Shown piece after piece: positions 47,089 through 59,400 of a stretch of DNA of 64,000 bases (the first letter of the stretch is position 1; each line of letters begins with the position of its first letter). The notes below the pieces were generated by a model that was given only the letters and a program-made list of their open reading frames with translations, did no database searches and was not told the origin of the DNA. The position numbers and the translations under genes were made by a program. Origin of the DNA: Lytechinus pictus (lineage: Eukaryota; Echinodermata; Echinoidea; Temnopleuroida; Toxopneustidae); contig NC_087257.1 in the NCBI RefSeq assembly GCF_037042905.1, forward strand, positions 14,420,001 to 14,484,000. Direction: 5' to 3'.

Positions 47089-48390
47089 CAATACGATTTT
47101 TAAGAAACATTGTTATTATTATTATTATTGTTTTTATTGTACCATTTGCTTTAATGAACAATCATACAGTTGAAAATAATTATGAAAATAGTGTCATAGG
47201 AACATCTTCAATTTTTCTCAACAATTCCGTTTTAAATAAATATACAATTGATATAGAATATACGTTCTCCCCTTTTCAGCGATTATGAATCGATACCAAT
47301 TTTGAGAACAAATATAATGCGGTTTTCTGATCAAATAAAATAGGATGAATAAATATGATGGGCTTATTTTCATACATTCTAATAAAAAAAATATAAGTAG
47401 AAAGTTGGATTTTAATTCGACTACGTAATAGGTCAAATGATTCAGTTTTTTATAGTAATTGCTTGAGGGAAATACGAGAGAATAAACTGAAGGATGTGTA
47501 TGACAATTACCAACATCGATTTTGCTTTGAATTTCTCTAGTAATTCTTTGTGCATTCGGTCGACTTTCAGCGCGCCCGCTCCGTAAAGACTTGCAATGCT
47601 AATAACTTCATTATTACGATAATTGCCATGTTAAGAGATGTCGGTCGCGCACCAAAATCGATGTTCCCATATTATGTTTACCATAAATATTCCCATGTTT
47701 ATGTTTAACATAAATATCAATTGCAAAGATACCATTCTTGGATTAAAGTTTAGATGCGGACAGTTTTTGCTAACCCAAACGCCCCGAGTGTAAAAAAAAT
47801 GAGTAAACACTGTGCAGAATCTTTCAAGAATACCAGAACAGGTTGCGAAGTGAACGCATATTAATAATTTTGAATTCCGCGTCTTGTCCTGCGTTTAAGG
47901 AGTATTCGCACTGCGACGCATGATCACTCCTAGGACGCAGCAAATGCATTGAAAATGCAAAGCAAATCACATTGAAAACCTGGGAGGTCTTTGTCGAAAA
48001 TTGGTGAATCGGAACAGTAATTTCGTCTGATGTTTCGGAGCTGACGACAAATTGCAAATATCTGGTTTGTCTAGAGTCACGGACGCAACGTCTGTTTCAC
48101 GTCTGTTTCACCGAACCTCGACAAAGTCTTCATTGGCATGAAAGATCTGTTTAAGTTCTAGAAAGCGTGCGCGTGGCTGTTGCAAAAATTCCCTATTGCT
48201 GACGCCTGATCAAACGGATTTAACGGGACATATTTCTTGTATGTGTAGGAGGATTAATGGGGACTCTCATGTCAGATGTAATTTTATCTAAACTAATTAG
48301 AGATAGCACTGTGTATGCTCATTCTTAAGGTTTGAATTGATCGCACGATGCCAGGTGGCAGAGATGGTCATTATAATTATTATACACATG
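47089..48390. other. 3' flank of the cholinesterase-like gene
   Basis: A TTA/ATT repeat near 47110 and otherwise unstructured AT-rich sequence. No clear polyadenylation signal or exon was recognised. Confidence 0.35.
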
Positions 48391-51300
48391 TTAGACTGGT
48401 TTATTGTTTGAACGATTAAAGACCAAGCATAGTTTCATCAAGATCGCAAGGAATATTAAGCCAGCAATGGCCCCCAGCGTGATCACCAGTGCACCGATGG
48501 TACGACCTGCTCGTGCCACCGTCATTTTCAAGCCAATGAAACTATTAACGAAAACTGTCGGAGTCGGATCTTCAACTTCGTCGTCAATGAGCGTCTCCTT
48601 CAAGCCAGATATGACAGTGTACCAGAAGACGTCTTTCTCCTCGGCGCGTGGAATGGGTGCTTCGGTTGGACAGGAGTCCAGCTGAAGAGCATTGTATCGG
48701 AGTGGGTCATAAGGTTGCCATGCTGAATCGGGGTCAGTAGGATTGGCAGATGGAACACTGAAATATAACCAAATGTAAAAATAGTGACTTGGATTACGTA
48801 ATGAAAACAGCATACATGTACCTGGATTGGTGAATTAGAATTAAGGTTCAAGATTCATAACTTTTATTCAATTTCTATATCTACAATAAGCAAATGCAAT
48901 CATTTTACTGAAAAGTCAAGAAAAATATATTTTGGGCTGAATGACATGTAGATGGTCTCCCACAAAGACTTTTTTAAATAGATTTCGTGATGCATGGGGC
49001 TGTTTTATCATATTCTATTTCTTATTGATATTGTTACTTTATAGCTTTATCTTTAAGTAGTGGTAGGCTAGATTATGGAAACATCAATACTTAGATCATG
49101 AGTAATAATTTTGTTTTCAAAGTCCAAACTTGGTGTATTATGGGACGCAGGTCAACTCTGCCCTTTTTAGTTTAGTAATTTTTGCCAGTCTTGATCGGGA
49201 TGAAAAATAAAAACAAAAGAAATTATCATGTGAGAACCTCCAAACAGCTACTTGCTGAAAATGGATAAAATGTAATGAAAAATATCTTACCCTGACTTTG
49301 CAAACGTTGAGATCATTTCCATGAAGTTGGTGGCAACTTTCCTGTCGACCGGGCTGTAACCATAGCTACTCTGAAGGATCCTCTGGCTATCATATGGCCA
49401 ACCGAAGGCAAAGGGGAAGTCATCACCGAATGACGTCCTTACCCATGGTGGTAGGAACGGTTGATAGATATGGTTGTCGGCATGAAAGGTCAAGGAATAC
49501 AGATACATCTCCTTGTCAAATTTCGCCATCAGTTTCCCCGTCTCCATCAGAGGGACGTTAAGCCAGATATCGCTCAGGAACTCACTGATCTGTTGTCCAA
49601 CTTTGCAGTCTGGATTCGGTACAGTCGGGGAGAGCTCACTTTGTAGATAGAACATCTTAAACAGGGAGGCGAACTCGTCCCTGCCTTCGTAGAAAATATC
49701 TACAGCGTTATCGATGATAGCACCTGCAAAGCGTTCATCTGGGCACCCATCAGAAACAGATTCGTTAAGGTATTGAGCAGTGATGATGGTATTGTCGCAT
49801 TCACTTGCTCCTGCGAGTATGGGGATTGTTTCGTAGTTACCCGAGGCTAAAATCTTATCGGCGGAGTCTTTAAGGTACGTTCCGTCTATTACAGGGGCAA
49901 ACGAAGTTAAAAATAGGTTGCTTCCTCCTACAGGAGCCTGTCGGATTTCTGCAGCTGATTTGGTTCGAAGGCATGCGACTAGCTCAGTGGTCGTTTCTGA
50001 GGGGCAAACTAGGGCAGTCGCGAGCTGGACAGCAAACGGGAGTGGATCTCGTTCCACCACTGTCAACATAGTGGGCGATAAAACAGAGTCGCCAAGCGCG
50101 ATTATTTTATGCATGAGTCCATCATTGAGTCCGTTTAATGAAATCAGGTGAGCTACTTGAGCACCAGAACCCATTCCAAATGCAGTGACATTTCCAGCGT
50201 TCCCGCCGAAACTGCCGATGTATCGTTGAATCCACCTCAGAGCTGTAACAACGTCCATAATACCGTAGTTGCCAGGGGCGACTTCGTCACCTGTTGAGAA
50301 AAAACCCAGTGCTCCAATCCGGTAGTTTAGAGTGACCACTATCGCCTCAGCATAAGAAGCAAGAGTACTTCCATCAAAGACAACACCGTTGCCGGAGCGG
50401 AACTGACCAGAGTGAATGTAAACTATGACAGGAAGACTACCTTGTCTGGTGTCCTCTACCACAGGTGCGAATATATTGAGATGCAAGCAGTCCTCGCTGT
50501 ATTCAGAAGCTCCAAGAATAGGGGGCGGGGCCTGAGGACAAGCTGCTGTCGGTTCCGTCGCATTTAGGATACTATTTTGGCCCCAATCAGTAAGGACTTC
50601 AGAATACTGGAACCGCCTTTCGCCAACTGGTGCCAAAGTATAGGGAATACCTCGGAAAACTCCTATTTCCCGATCACCAACACCACCGTCTGCTTTGCGT
50701 AGGACGCCTCGAACCTGCCCCAATTCAGAGTTTCCACTCGTGACATTGACAATCACGAGATTACTTGTTTCTGGTTCAGCACCAAGTAAGATATCTGAAG
50801 GTTGTGCAGCCAAAGAGCACGTTTCGGCTTCATCGTTGCGGGTTAGCTCTGGAATATAGTCCAACCAAAAGTCGACATACTCGTTCCTTAGTGTCACACC
50901 CGTTTCAATCGTGTCAGAGATCACGAGATAACTCTCAGAGGTATCATCGCTAAACTCGGGCCAAGCTTGGGGCCGATTGTTAGTATTTGGATCTCTGCAA
51001 ATGAAGAATTCAAATACGTGAAATTAGTATATAGTTTGCTTGTCTATATAACTTACGTGTCCTCCCATAGAAAGAACACCTCTGTTTCATTTTATGAAAG
51101 TTTTCAGCACTGACAATATCCCATTCACAGTTCCTTAAAACCATAAATGTACTCATCCTATTCACTGATTGGCATGCGGTAAGAGAAGCATTTCGCCAAA
51201 ATATAAACACATCCCCCCTTTTTTAGGGGGGATTATTATCAAGCATCTTTTTTTTTTTCTTTTTTTTTTTGCTTGTCAATTTTTTTCGTGGTCGAAATGA

Positions 51301-53519
51301 ACTTAATTTTGGGGTGAAAACTTTTTTTTCCTTGCTTGTCATATTGTTCCTGGGGAAAACGTGCCCCCCCCCCCCCTTTGGAAAATCCTGGCCACGATGG
51401 GTACAATCAGCATGATTAGAGAAAAATTACAATGATTATCAATTTTTACGAAACGGTCCCCTGATCATGCTGTAGGATAAAGTGGGTTATATTCACCCGA
51501 TCGAAGATATGAAACTAAAATAACACAAGACACATAATCTCATTGCCCTGATGATCCAGACAATAGTATTACATCTCATCTCAGGTTATACATATATCGG
51601 ATTTTTTAATAACAATATCAGGTATTCTCCAAATATAAATTGTTGGGTCGGATATTTCTTACTTTCGTCACTGTCGCAGAGGTATGTATGGATTTGCCAA
51701 CTTGCAAGCATTTCACGTCCTGAATTAGATTTGTAATTTTTCGTTAAAGGGGTTATTGCATATTATGTTTTAATTGGCTATATTCACGAGTAAAAATTTA
51801 TTCTACTGTACATAATACACTCTAAAAAGGGTTTACCCAATATTGCGTAAAATGGGAACATGCATGTTGGTTGGGTAAAAGATATCAATATTTTGTCAAG
51901 AAATAACCAAATATGGGTTAAAAAAAATAAAAAATACCCAGCAAACATGCATATTCCTTTTCCACCCAATATTGGGTAACATTTTACTCGGTGTTTTAGA
52001 GTGTATATAATTACCCATTTTTTACGAAGTTGGTCCAATATTGAATCATAACATCACGAACTGACTCGGACGTACTTCCAGGAGGAGCATTCAAAGCCGT
52101 CTCTCTGCCGAAAATCGAATCCCAGAGGTAGAACAATTCCTCGCCCTGAACTGCCCTGTTTGGATCCCGGAGAGGGTCATCTATCAGTCTATAGTTTGTG
52201 TCCACGTAGTCAAAGTAATACAGATATGCATTTGTTTCGGTGCTCCTCTGGTGATTGCGCAAGAGTTGAATGGTTTTAGAAAGGTAGGACCGGTCAGCGT
52301 ACATTTTAAACATAAAGCGTATTGCGCTTTGCGTATCTGGGAGATCTAGAAGAGGGCCATCGTACCTGTAATCGATGGCCTCCATTGTAAGTAATGCCTG
52401 GTCATCAGTTCTATACCTCTGCCTAGTATCGTAGTAAACAAAGTTCGATACATCCTGGACAGTCTGAAATGCCTCATTGACATCGACGTACCCATTTAAG
52501 AGCGCTGCCCCTTCGTCACTGTTGACTCCCATCAGAATGTCATATTGGTGTAAAAGATCCATATCTTGTAGATTATCGAGGGTACGTGGAAAGAAGAGCC
52601 CATCAATCCGTGGTTCAAAGTAAGCACCCCCGAGAGCGGTGTAATCGACAGCTACGATTTCTTCCCATGTTTTATTCCGAAGACAAGCTAGATTTTTTGT
52701 CCATGATCCTTCAGTGCAGTTCAGGGTATTAATGACGATATTGGACAACCTCCTAGCCTGACCCTCGGAACTGATATAGGAAGCATCGGTTGATGTGCTG
52801 CTCTGGATAATAGCTCTTTGGAATAGGTTATTATCGTTTAAAGGAGTAAGAATCTGAGCTACAACTCCTGTAGCTCCCTCACGCCCTTGGCCAACAATGG
52901 TAATCATACTCCCGTCACCATTGAAAGCTCCGATGTTATCCCGCACCCACTGTATGGCAAATCTTTGATCCCAGAGTCCGTAGTTCCCCGGTACCGTGTC
53001 ATCCTCCGTGCTGAAGAAGCCGAATGTGAGGAATCTGTAGTTGATGGTGACGACGATGATGGAACCTTTGACGGCCATATCCCTCCCGATGTACTCCGAT
53101 CCCGAATAAGCTCGGTACCCTCGACCTGGTATGAACAACATGACAGGCAGTTTGTTATCTTCAGTTGCTGCTGGTGGTACAAAGATGTTCAAGAAGAGAC
53201 AGTCTTCGCTTATCAACAGATCATCAAGATCTTCCACTGGTGATTGTGGACAGGCAGCGCCAAAAGTCGTTGCATCCAGTGTTCCGTCCCAAGGAAGCTT
53301 GGGTCGTGGACGAGCAAATCGAAATTCTCCCACTGGGGGTTCTGCGTAAGGAACACCCATGAATTCTTCCATTGCGTTGCCGTCAAAGTCATAACTGTTC
53401 CCTTCGACCTCTCCCAATCCAGCAACGTTCACTGTCACTTGAGCAAACGAAACATGAATGTCGATGATGAATAAAAGTAAAAGGACAGTAACCAGATGAG
53501 ATGCCATGACTAGCAGCAT
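48391..53519 (-). CDS. tandem double cholinesterase-like type I membrane protein, catalytically dead, complete
   Basis: Three exons, 53519-52015, 50994-49291 and 48757-48391, join in phase (2/1 and 2/1): 1191 residues. Residues 1 to about 27 are a signal peptide ending VSFA. Domain 1 runs to about residue 555 and domain 2 to about 1085, each with FMGVPYAEPPVG- or FRGIPYTLAPVG-type entry, AACPQ, the EDC-LNIF cysteine and a GNYG motif. The nucleophile elbow GESAG reads GQGRE in domain 1 and GMGSG in domain 2, so the catalytic Ser is Gly (residues 212 and 777). The catalytic His is Gln (VQGEEL) and Phe (SFGDDF). A membrane helix (about 1157-1183) leaves a tail of roughly eight residues. Dead ChEL ectodomains serve adhesion in neuroligin, gliotactin and glutactin; a similar adhesion or receptor role is inferred. 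The domains differ widely, so the duplication is old. The 52015/50994 junction falls inside the end of domain 1, showing this is one gene. Confidence 0.93.
51212..51385. repeat. C-run/T-run repeat fragment in intron 1
   Basis: CCCCCCTTTTTTAGGGGGG, a T-rich tract, GCTTGTCAATTTTTTTCG, a second GCTTGTCATATTGTTCC and a C-run. Related to the 33247-33425 patch and to sequence inside 3021-4868. Confidence 0.5.
51818..52003. mobile_element. 186-bp MITE flanked by TA
   Basis: The ends CACTCTAAAA and TTTTAGAGTG are perfect inverts flanked by TA on each side. Subterminal TTACCCAATATTG and CAATATTGGGTAA also pair. It sits only 11 bases from the donor of exon 1 of the cholinesterase-like gene. The TA target suggests a Tc1/mariner-type mobiliser. 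Confidence 0.8.
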
Positions 53520-53594
53520 TGGTAAGTCATCGACATCCACAACATTTAAATAGCTTTGAGTGGTCGCTTAATAATTTCTGCGGAAACTCTTCAA

Positions 53595-53608
53595 ACCTAT
53601 ATATGCAA
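53595..53608 (-). promoter_or_regulatory. candidate TATA box of the cholinesterase-like gene
   Basis: The minus strand reads GCATATATAGG about 80 bases before the start codon at 53519, which would place transcription start near 53570 and give a short 5' UTR. An upstream ATG near 53540, out of frame with the CDS, overlaps the start. Confidence 0.45.
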
Positions 53609-53619
53609 CCTTTCCCGGA

Positions 53620-55964
53620 TTTCTATGTGCCACACCTTTGGAAGATAAACGGTGATTGGTCAGTTATAACTGCTGTTTCACTGTTTGATTTCACCCTTTT
53701 GTCTAGAGGAAAATGATCACCGCAGGGACAAAGTACGTGGTATTAGCAAACATTCCGACACGTCTGGCGCGAAATGACTCAGCATCGTGTAACGTAGTCA
53801 TATGGTAGTGCAGATCTCTGCATACAACTTTGAAAAATATTTATGAAATCAAATAGCAGGGGGTAAATATTGAATCATCCGAGAGGCACTTGTTGACCTT
53901 CGCATGCTTTATTATCCTTCTTCTCAGTAAAGCAGGAAAGTTATACATTAAAAAACCCCGAAAACTTCCATTTTGTAGAATAGATGACGAAATCCTTGTT
54001 AAAAATGAGATGACGTATTAATATCATACGAGCAGTTGTTCATTCACTCACGAAATTGGTTTTGAAATCCATGACTATATATATTTTAGACGATACCATC
54101 TTGAATACATTAGAAAGTAGGCTATGATTGATAACGCAAAGACAGCGAAATGTAAAGATAAAAAAACAAAACAGAAACGAGTCGACAGACCTTCAATAAA
54201 GTATGATAAGTGGTGAGAGTGATACAATTCTTACCACGGGAATATTAAGATTTAATTTTATTTATTCATTGAAAAAAAAAGTAATGGGAATGTAACATTG
54301 GTAAACGTAAACCCTGCATGCGATCGGATAAGCAAAAAAAAAATTACCTATGCTGCCCTTGGGGTGCCCATTGTCAGGAGGGGTGCATTCTTTTATTTTC
54401 CTGCCAACTAATTTTTCCTGTATATAATTCCCTGCTAAAATTGTCTTACAACCAAACAAGAGATCATAAAAATTATATAGGGGCGCTTACCCCCTCCCCC
54501 TCCCTGAGCAGGCCCGCGCGTGCAGTCGTGATTACTTAGGACGACTACTACGAAGCCATGCGAACCATCGATGTCACTTTCCGAGATGAATTGAATTCAT
54601 TTATTTTCCATTAAAAACATGCAAAATCAAGAATATACAAACATTACAAAGTATGAAAATGAGACATTGTACAAATTACATATCATACTTTAAAAATAAA
54701 TACATATAAAGGAGAAATTATATTTCACTAAAGATCCCATATTGATCTTAAAATTTCTGTGATGATGAGAGGTAAATTAGGCCGGAGCACCAAACAGTAA
54801 GTGGCGTATCTAACTTTTGTCAGAGTGAACTTCCGGTCCTCTTTAATTGATTCAGATCCCTTAACAAATATATTGAAGAAAAAAAAGAATGAAAAAACAA
54901 ATTATAAAAATACATGAGAAATTTAAAAATAGGCCTACAATAAACTACATAAGAAATTAATTATGTATTGACATTCTTTTTTGGGGGGATGTTTGTTAGA
55001 AATGTCAAATTTATGTTTTCACCAAAAATAAGCATTCTACAAGCAATAATATGAGTTAACAGCAAAATGTATTTTCAGACACTAATTTGCATCATTTATT
55101 TTGAAATATGAAGTTTTAACTTGTTGAAATTTTTCTTAACATTTGTAGTTTCAAAAACCTATAGGCATATATGGGGGTGCAAATTTTCGCCAAACAGTCT
55201 GGCAAACTGACACTAAACATGGTGTGAAAAGGCACAGTTAAAGAGATCGATGCATACTGCGGACTGAAAATAGTATAAAAATTCACAAAACAAAATATGA
55301 TGAAAATTTCATCAAAATCTGATAATAATAAATAGCAAAGTTTTGGCGTATGTGCATGCCAGGTCTATGTAATACATGAAATATCGAGACATTATTTCTC
55401 CTATTAATCCTCACCCCCATCGAGCCCTTTGTCAAAAGCTGTATGGATCCGCCCCTGAATAAAAATTCACTTAAGGCGGACGAAAATCCCCCCCCCCCCC
55501 CCCCATTGCGATCGACATTGCCAGAGCCGCGCATGTGCGCGCTGCCGAGGTTGTCTGTCCAAGTCAATATTACACGTATAGTCAATAGAACCAAATCTGC
55601 CGAGGAACCAAATCTGCAAACATCAAGCTGCGTTAAACCTGGCGGATATGGTTCCGATTAGGGTTGGTGTTGGAGTTAAGTTGGCGCTCTTCAATCTGGT
55701 AGATTATCTGCGCCAGGTCGTTTCCGAGTTAGCTGCTTAATTCCCGCATCAATGTCCTCGGCGTTAGACTAGTCTGACCTGTCATATAGCGAGGTGCAAT
55801 ATAATTATGATTAGTTACCACCACCATTAAATTGTGCGTTTTTGTACTTCATAGTATGCAAACTTATATAAGAAGCTAGGTCGAAGCTCAATTTGAGTAG
55901 TCTAAGGATTGTCACTAATCATCAGAACAAAAGGAAGAGAGAGAGAGAAAGAGATGGAGAGAGA
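53620..55964. other. divergent intergenic DNA upstream of the cholinesterase-like gene and PSME3
   Basis: It holds a GAATTCATTTATTTTCC stretch followed by A-rich sequence at 54590-54720, resembling a reversed non-LTR element tail, and a C-run with GGATCCGCCCCTG at 55445-55505. No exon is recognised. Confidence 0.4.
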
Positions 55965-56219
55965 TCAGTGGAATATTCTTATTCGAATCTCTTTGTTTTT
56001 TTCCACGTAATTCAGGATAACTTTATAATCTGCATTTCTTCCCAATAATGTTGCTAGATATGATATTGGCTTGTTTAATTTCAGGCTTCTTTGCATAATT
56101 CTCCTTTCTCTTTCATTTTTCTTACATTGTAGTAAAAAATGTTCTATTGTCTCAGGAACCTGACAATGGGAACATAGACCATTTTCATGTTGATTAGATT
56201 TATACAGATAATAATTCAA
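55965..56219 (-). pseudogene. 3' fragment of a non-LTR reverse transcriptase ORF
   Basis: The frame contains CSHCQVPETIEHFLLQC, a Cys-x2-Cys...His-x4-Cys motif found at the C-terminal end of L1/Jockey-like ORF2 proteins. Only the last 80 or so residues remain; no RT palm is present. An AG-rich tract (55930-55965) follows downstream. Confidence 0.6.
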
Positions 56220-56260
56220 TTTACATTAAAAACGATATCGGCCATTTAGAACGATATCTG

Positions 56261-56283
56261 CCGGCGGATACGGTATCCGCCGG
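56261..56283. repeat. perfect 23-bp palindrome upstream of PSME3
   Basis: CCGGCGGATAC and GTATCCGCCGG are exact inverts around one base, 212 bases ahead of the PSME3 start. It could be a protein-binding dyad or part of a degraded repeat, since GATATC and ATCCGCC motifs recur in the same 150 bases. Confidence 0.6.
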
Positions 56284-56494
56284 TGGAACCAAATCCGCCG
56301 CTACACCGGCTGTAATTGCCCTCCCCACCCCCCCCCCCCCCCCCCCCTCCGATCCCCTATCGATAAATCTCGAGCGCGATATCGGATGCGCATGCGTGAC
56401 ACATGTGTTAATACTTAATGGTCGGTGAAAGGCATCTGCTGGCGTAAAATCCCTTGATTTTGACAAATATTGGACTAAGAATTAAAATATCACC

Positions 56495-59400
56495 ATGGCT
56501 ACTGATGAGGTACATGAGGTGAGATTGAAATTATAAAATTTTTCATGTTTTATTCAAATAATTGGCAAGAAAATTCTAAAGGACCGAGTATGCAGGTTAT
56601 TCATCACAGTCCCGTACTATCATATCTGCGTGGTATTTCTGGTAAACGAGCCACATAACGTCGACAACAACGTTTTTATTTTATTTAGTCTATATCTAAC
56701 AAGTTAACTGTTAGACAGTATAGGGGCGGCCCAGTATAGGCTTAAGTTATAGATCTAGTCTACTGCCCAACTTTAGCAAAAGGAAGCAAGTGATGCATCA
56801 GTCAAGTTTGAATTATTGAACCGGCCGTCTCCATGCCATGCCATGCCAGGCCATGGTCTCTGACGTGTTAATCAATTGTGGGGATTGGGATTCTGGCAAG
56901 AAACCGGGAGGGGGGGGGGGCACTCAGACAGCATATAATGCGTGGTGGTGGGTACATGCATGTGCCGCGGAGACGACCCCCATTTTTACACTCCTATTCC
57001 TAATAAATTTCCATTCAAAGTAGGGTGTCTGAAGCCACACTGAAAAGTGTCAGCATAAAACAGGCTAATTTAGGGGAAAATATGGCACATTTTTTCGGGG
57101 AAGTTCAGGCTACTAGAAAAATGTGATCTGAATTGATTATTAACTTGTGTTTGGCATGTATGGAAAGAGAAAATTCAGGGGCTTCTTTTGACAGTAAGGA
57201 CAAGTTTATGTGATCATTTGAAATAAGGATTTAGAGATAAATTGCTAACCCTTATTTTTGTGTGTGTTGAGATTGCCATTTCTCCATGCGTTTTCTATGG
57301 GGAAATGAAATTTCTGTTTTGCACAATTTTTTTCACTTTGTCGCAATTTTTCATTGTGATCTGGTTTCCAAATCTTTATAAAAATCATACCATCAGATAG
57401 AGCATAAAAAATCCTATTGGACTCTTTATGGACAAGTTTTTGGCATTAATAATGAATTTATAACAGCTCTTGGAAGCTAAAAATTTGGATTTGTGTGTGT
57501 CCATTTCTTAACTACACAGTCTATGGCAGAGAAATGCTGAAAATTGACCTAATTTCATTCTTCTTTTTTGCAGCCAATAATTTGATTTTTTTCAAAAATG
57601 TTACATTTCTGTCAGTCTGAAGGTCATTTCTCTTCAAATTCACAAAGAAAATGTGATATTTTCTTGAAATAAGAAAAATAATTTTTTTCTCCAGACACCC
57701 TATTCAAAGGGCAAGACAACATTTTTATTCGAGAAAAAGAACAAAGAAAGTTGATCCAAGGCCTTGCCAAAGCATTTTCTTCTTATCAAGAAAAAAAGAA
57801 GAGACAAATCTGTTCCAAAGCAAATGCAAAGTTTCGCATACAATGTATTTTTTGTAACGCCGTTCCGGCCGCATTGATCCGCTACAGTAAGCTGCATTTT
57901 TGGTAGACGGCTGGCAGCCGTCTGTTTCGAGGAGTTTTTTAACATTTTTGATTTTTTTTTTAAATTTCTCCTCGTACACAGTCGACGGCTCGCTATTGTG
58001 CAGCCACCATTAGGGGGTTAACAACGTGTTGTGCTCTCATTCTAAAAATCAAGCTCTCTGTAAATCTATCGAGTGAAATTGCGATTCCAAGTTCTTTTCT
58101 GTTAGTATTTCCAATGCAAAAAGTAGATTGACAACGGTCAGATGGTCTTGATGGCGATATTGTTGAGAGAGCATGTCTACAGACTACGGGGCCACAGACA
58201 TGCAGACATTGATTAGCTGGAGGGGGAATTGCCAAACTTAATTAGGACCTAGATCTGATTAAACGGGCTTAACGTTAGATCCAACTCTATCGTGTGGCAG
58301 CTACATAATAATGTTTATTTTCCTTTTTTTAGTTTCATTTTTTCTGTTTGATTCTTTATCCAGGTGACTGAATGCAAGGACAAATTACATGAAATGGTAA
58401 GATCAAGTCAGAGTCTCGTCAAAGATCCATTACTTTGTAAGGCCTGATAACCTCAACCTTGATTGCAAGAGAATTGAACAAATTGAAAATTACCTCTCTA
58501 TTCTCTCGCCAGGAAAGCTAGGATAGGGGCTGATATGATTTTTTTTTAGCTTTTGATTCAATGCTCAGATATTTAATTATTGTATACTGACATTTTGTAA
58601 ATTTGCATTGCAAGAGATTGATTTAGTTGAACACTTTCTGATACTAATCAGGCCTAAGACGATGTCAAAGAGTGTCCAGTATTTAATTATTGATGATTTT
58701 GTTTTGTTAAATGGCATATCATTGTCCACACATGTACTTAGTCCTTGGAGTTGCTTGTTTTAGTTTAACAAGTTAGATTCACTATTGATTCTCAATCATG
58801 TTTTATTCATATAATCACCAAGTTGAAACATTTCACAAAGCTCTCATGAGTGACTTCACTTCACAAACGAGTGGCGATCCTTTCTTGTAGTACAGTAATA
58901 CTTATGTGCACCAATTTATTATTGGTGTTGATTAAGCTCCTAAAAAAGGATGAGCAGTTGTTTATAAAGTTGCTTGTAGCTTACGAATAGCTTTATGAAA
59001 CACCCAAGTGGCCCTTTCAGATTGAAATTGCTGTTAATAAGCATCTGAATGCAAACTTCATTTATCTAACTTTAAATAGTAGGGAATTCACATTCGCTCC
59101 TACTTTGTTAAGAAAGGGAAAATCTGCCTTTGCTAAATCTCAAGAACTGGGGATGAAGCATCTTATATATATCACCAGTTTTCACTGATCAGCAGATATG
59201 TGCCAATCAGATGCAAGTATTTCTGTAGCCTACATGTATAATGTAATGATAAAAATTACTGACCTTTTGTTTCATGAAATGCTCCCTAAGTGTGCATAAT
59301 TCATGATGCATAACTTAGGAACAGCTTTATGAAACAGTCCCCAGTGCAATAATGTTTGAACTTCAAGCAAAAAATGATCATAATTTTTCATTTTTCTCCC

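Noticed and set aside
53540-53540. Upstream GTG/ATG start for the cholinesterase-like gene
   Set aside because: The in-frame codon at 53540 is GTG; the in-frame ATG at 53519 gives a clean signal peptide. The other ATG nearby is out of frame.
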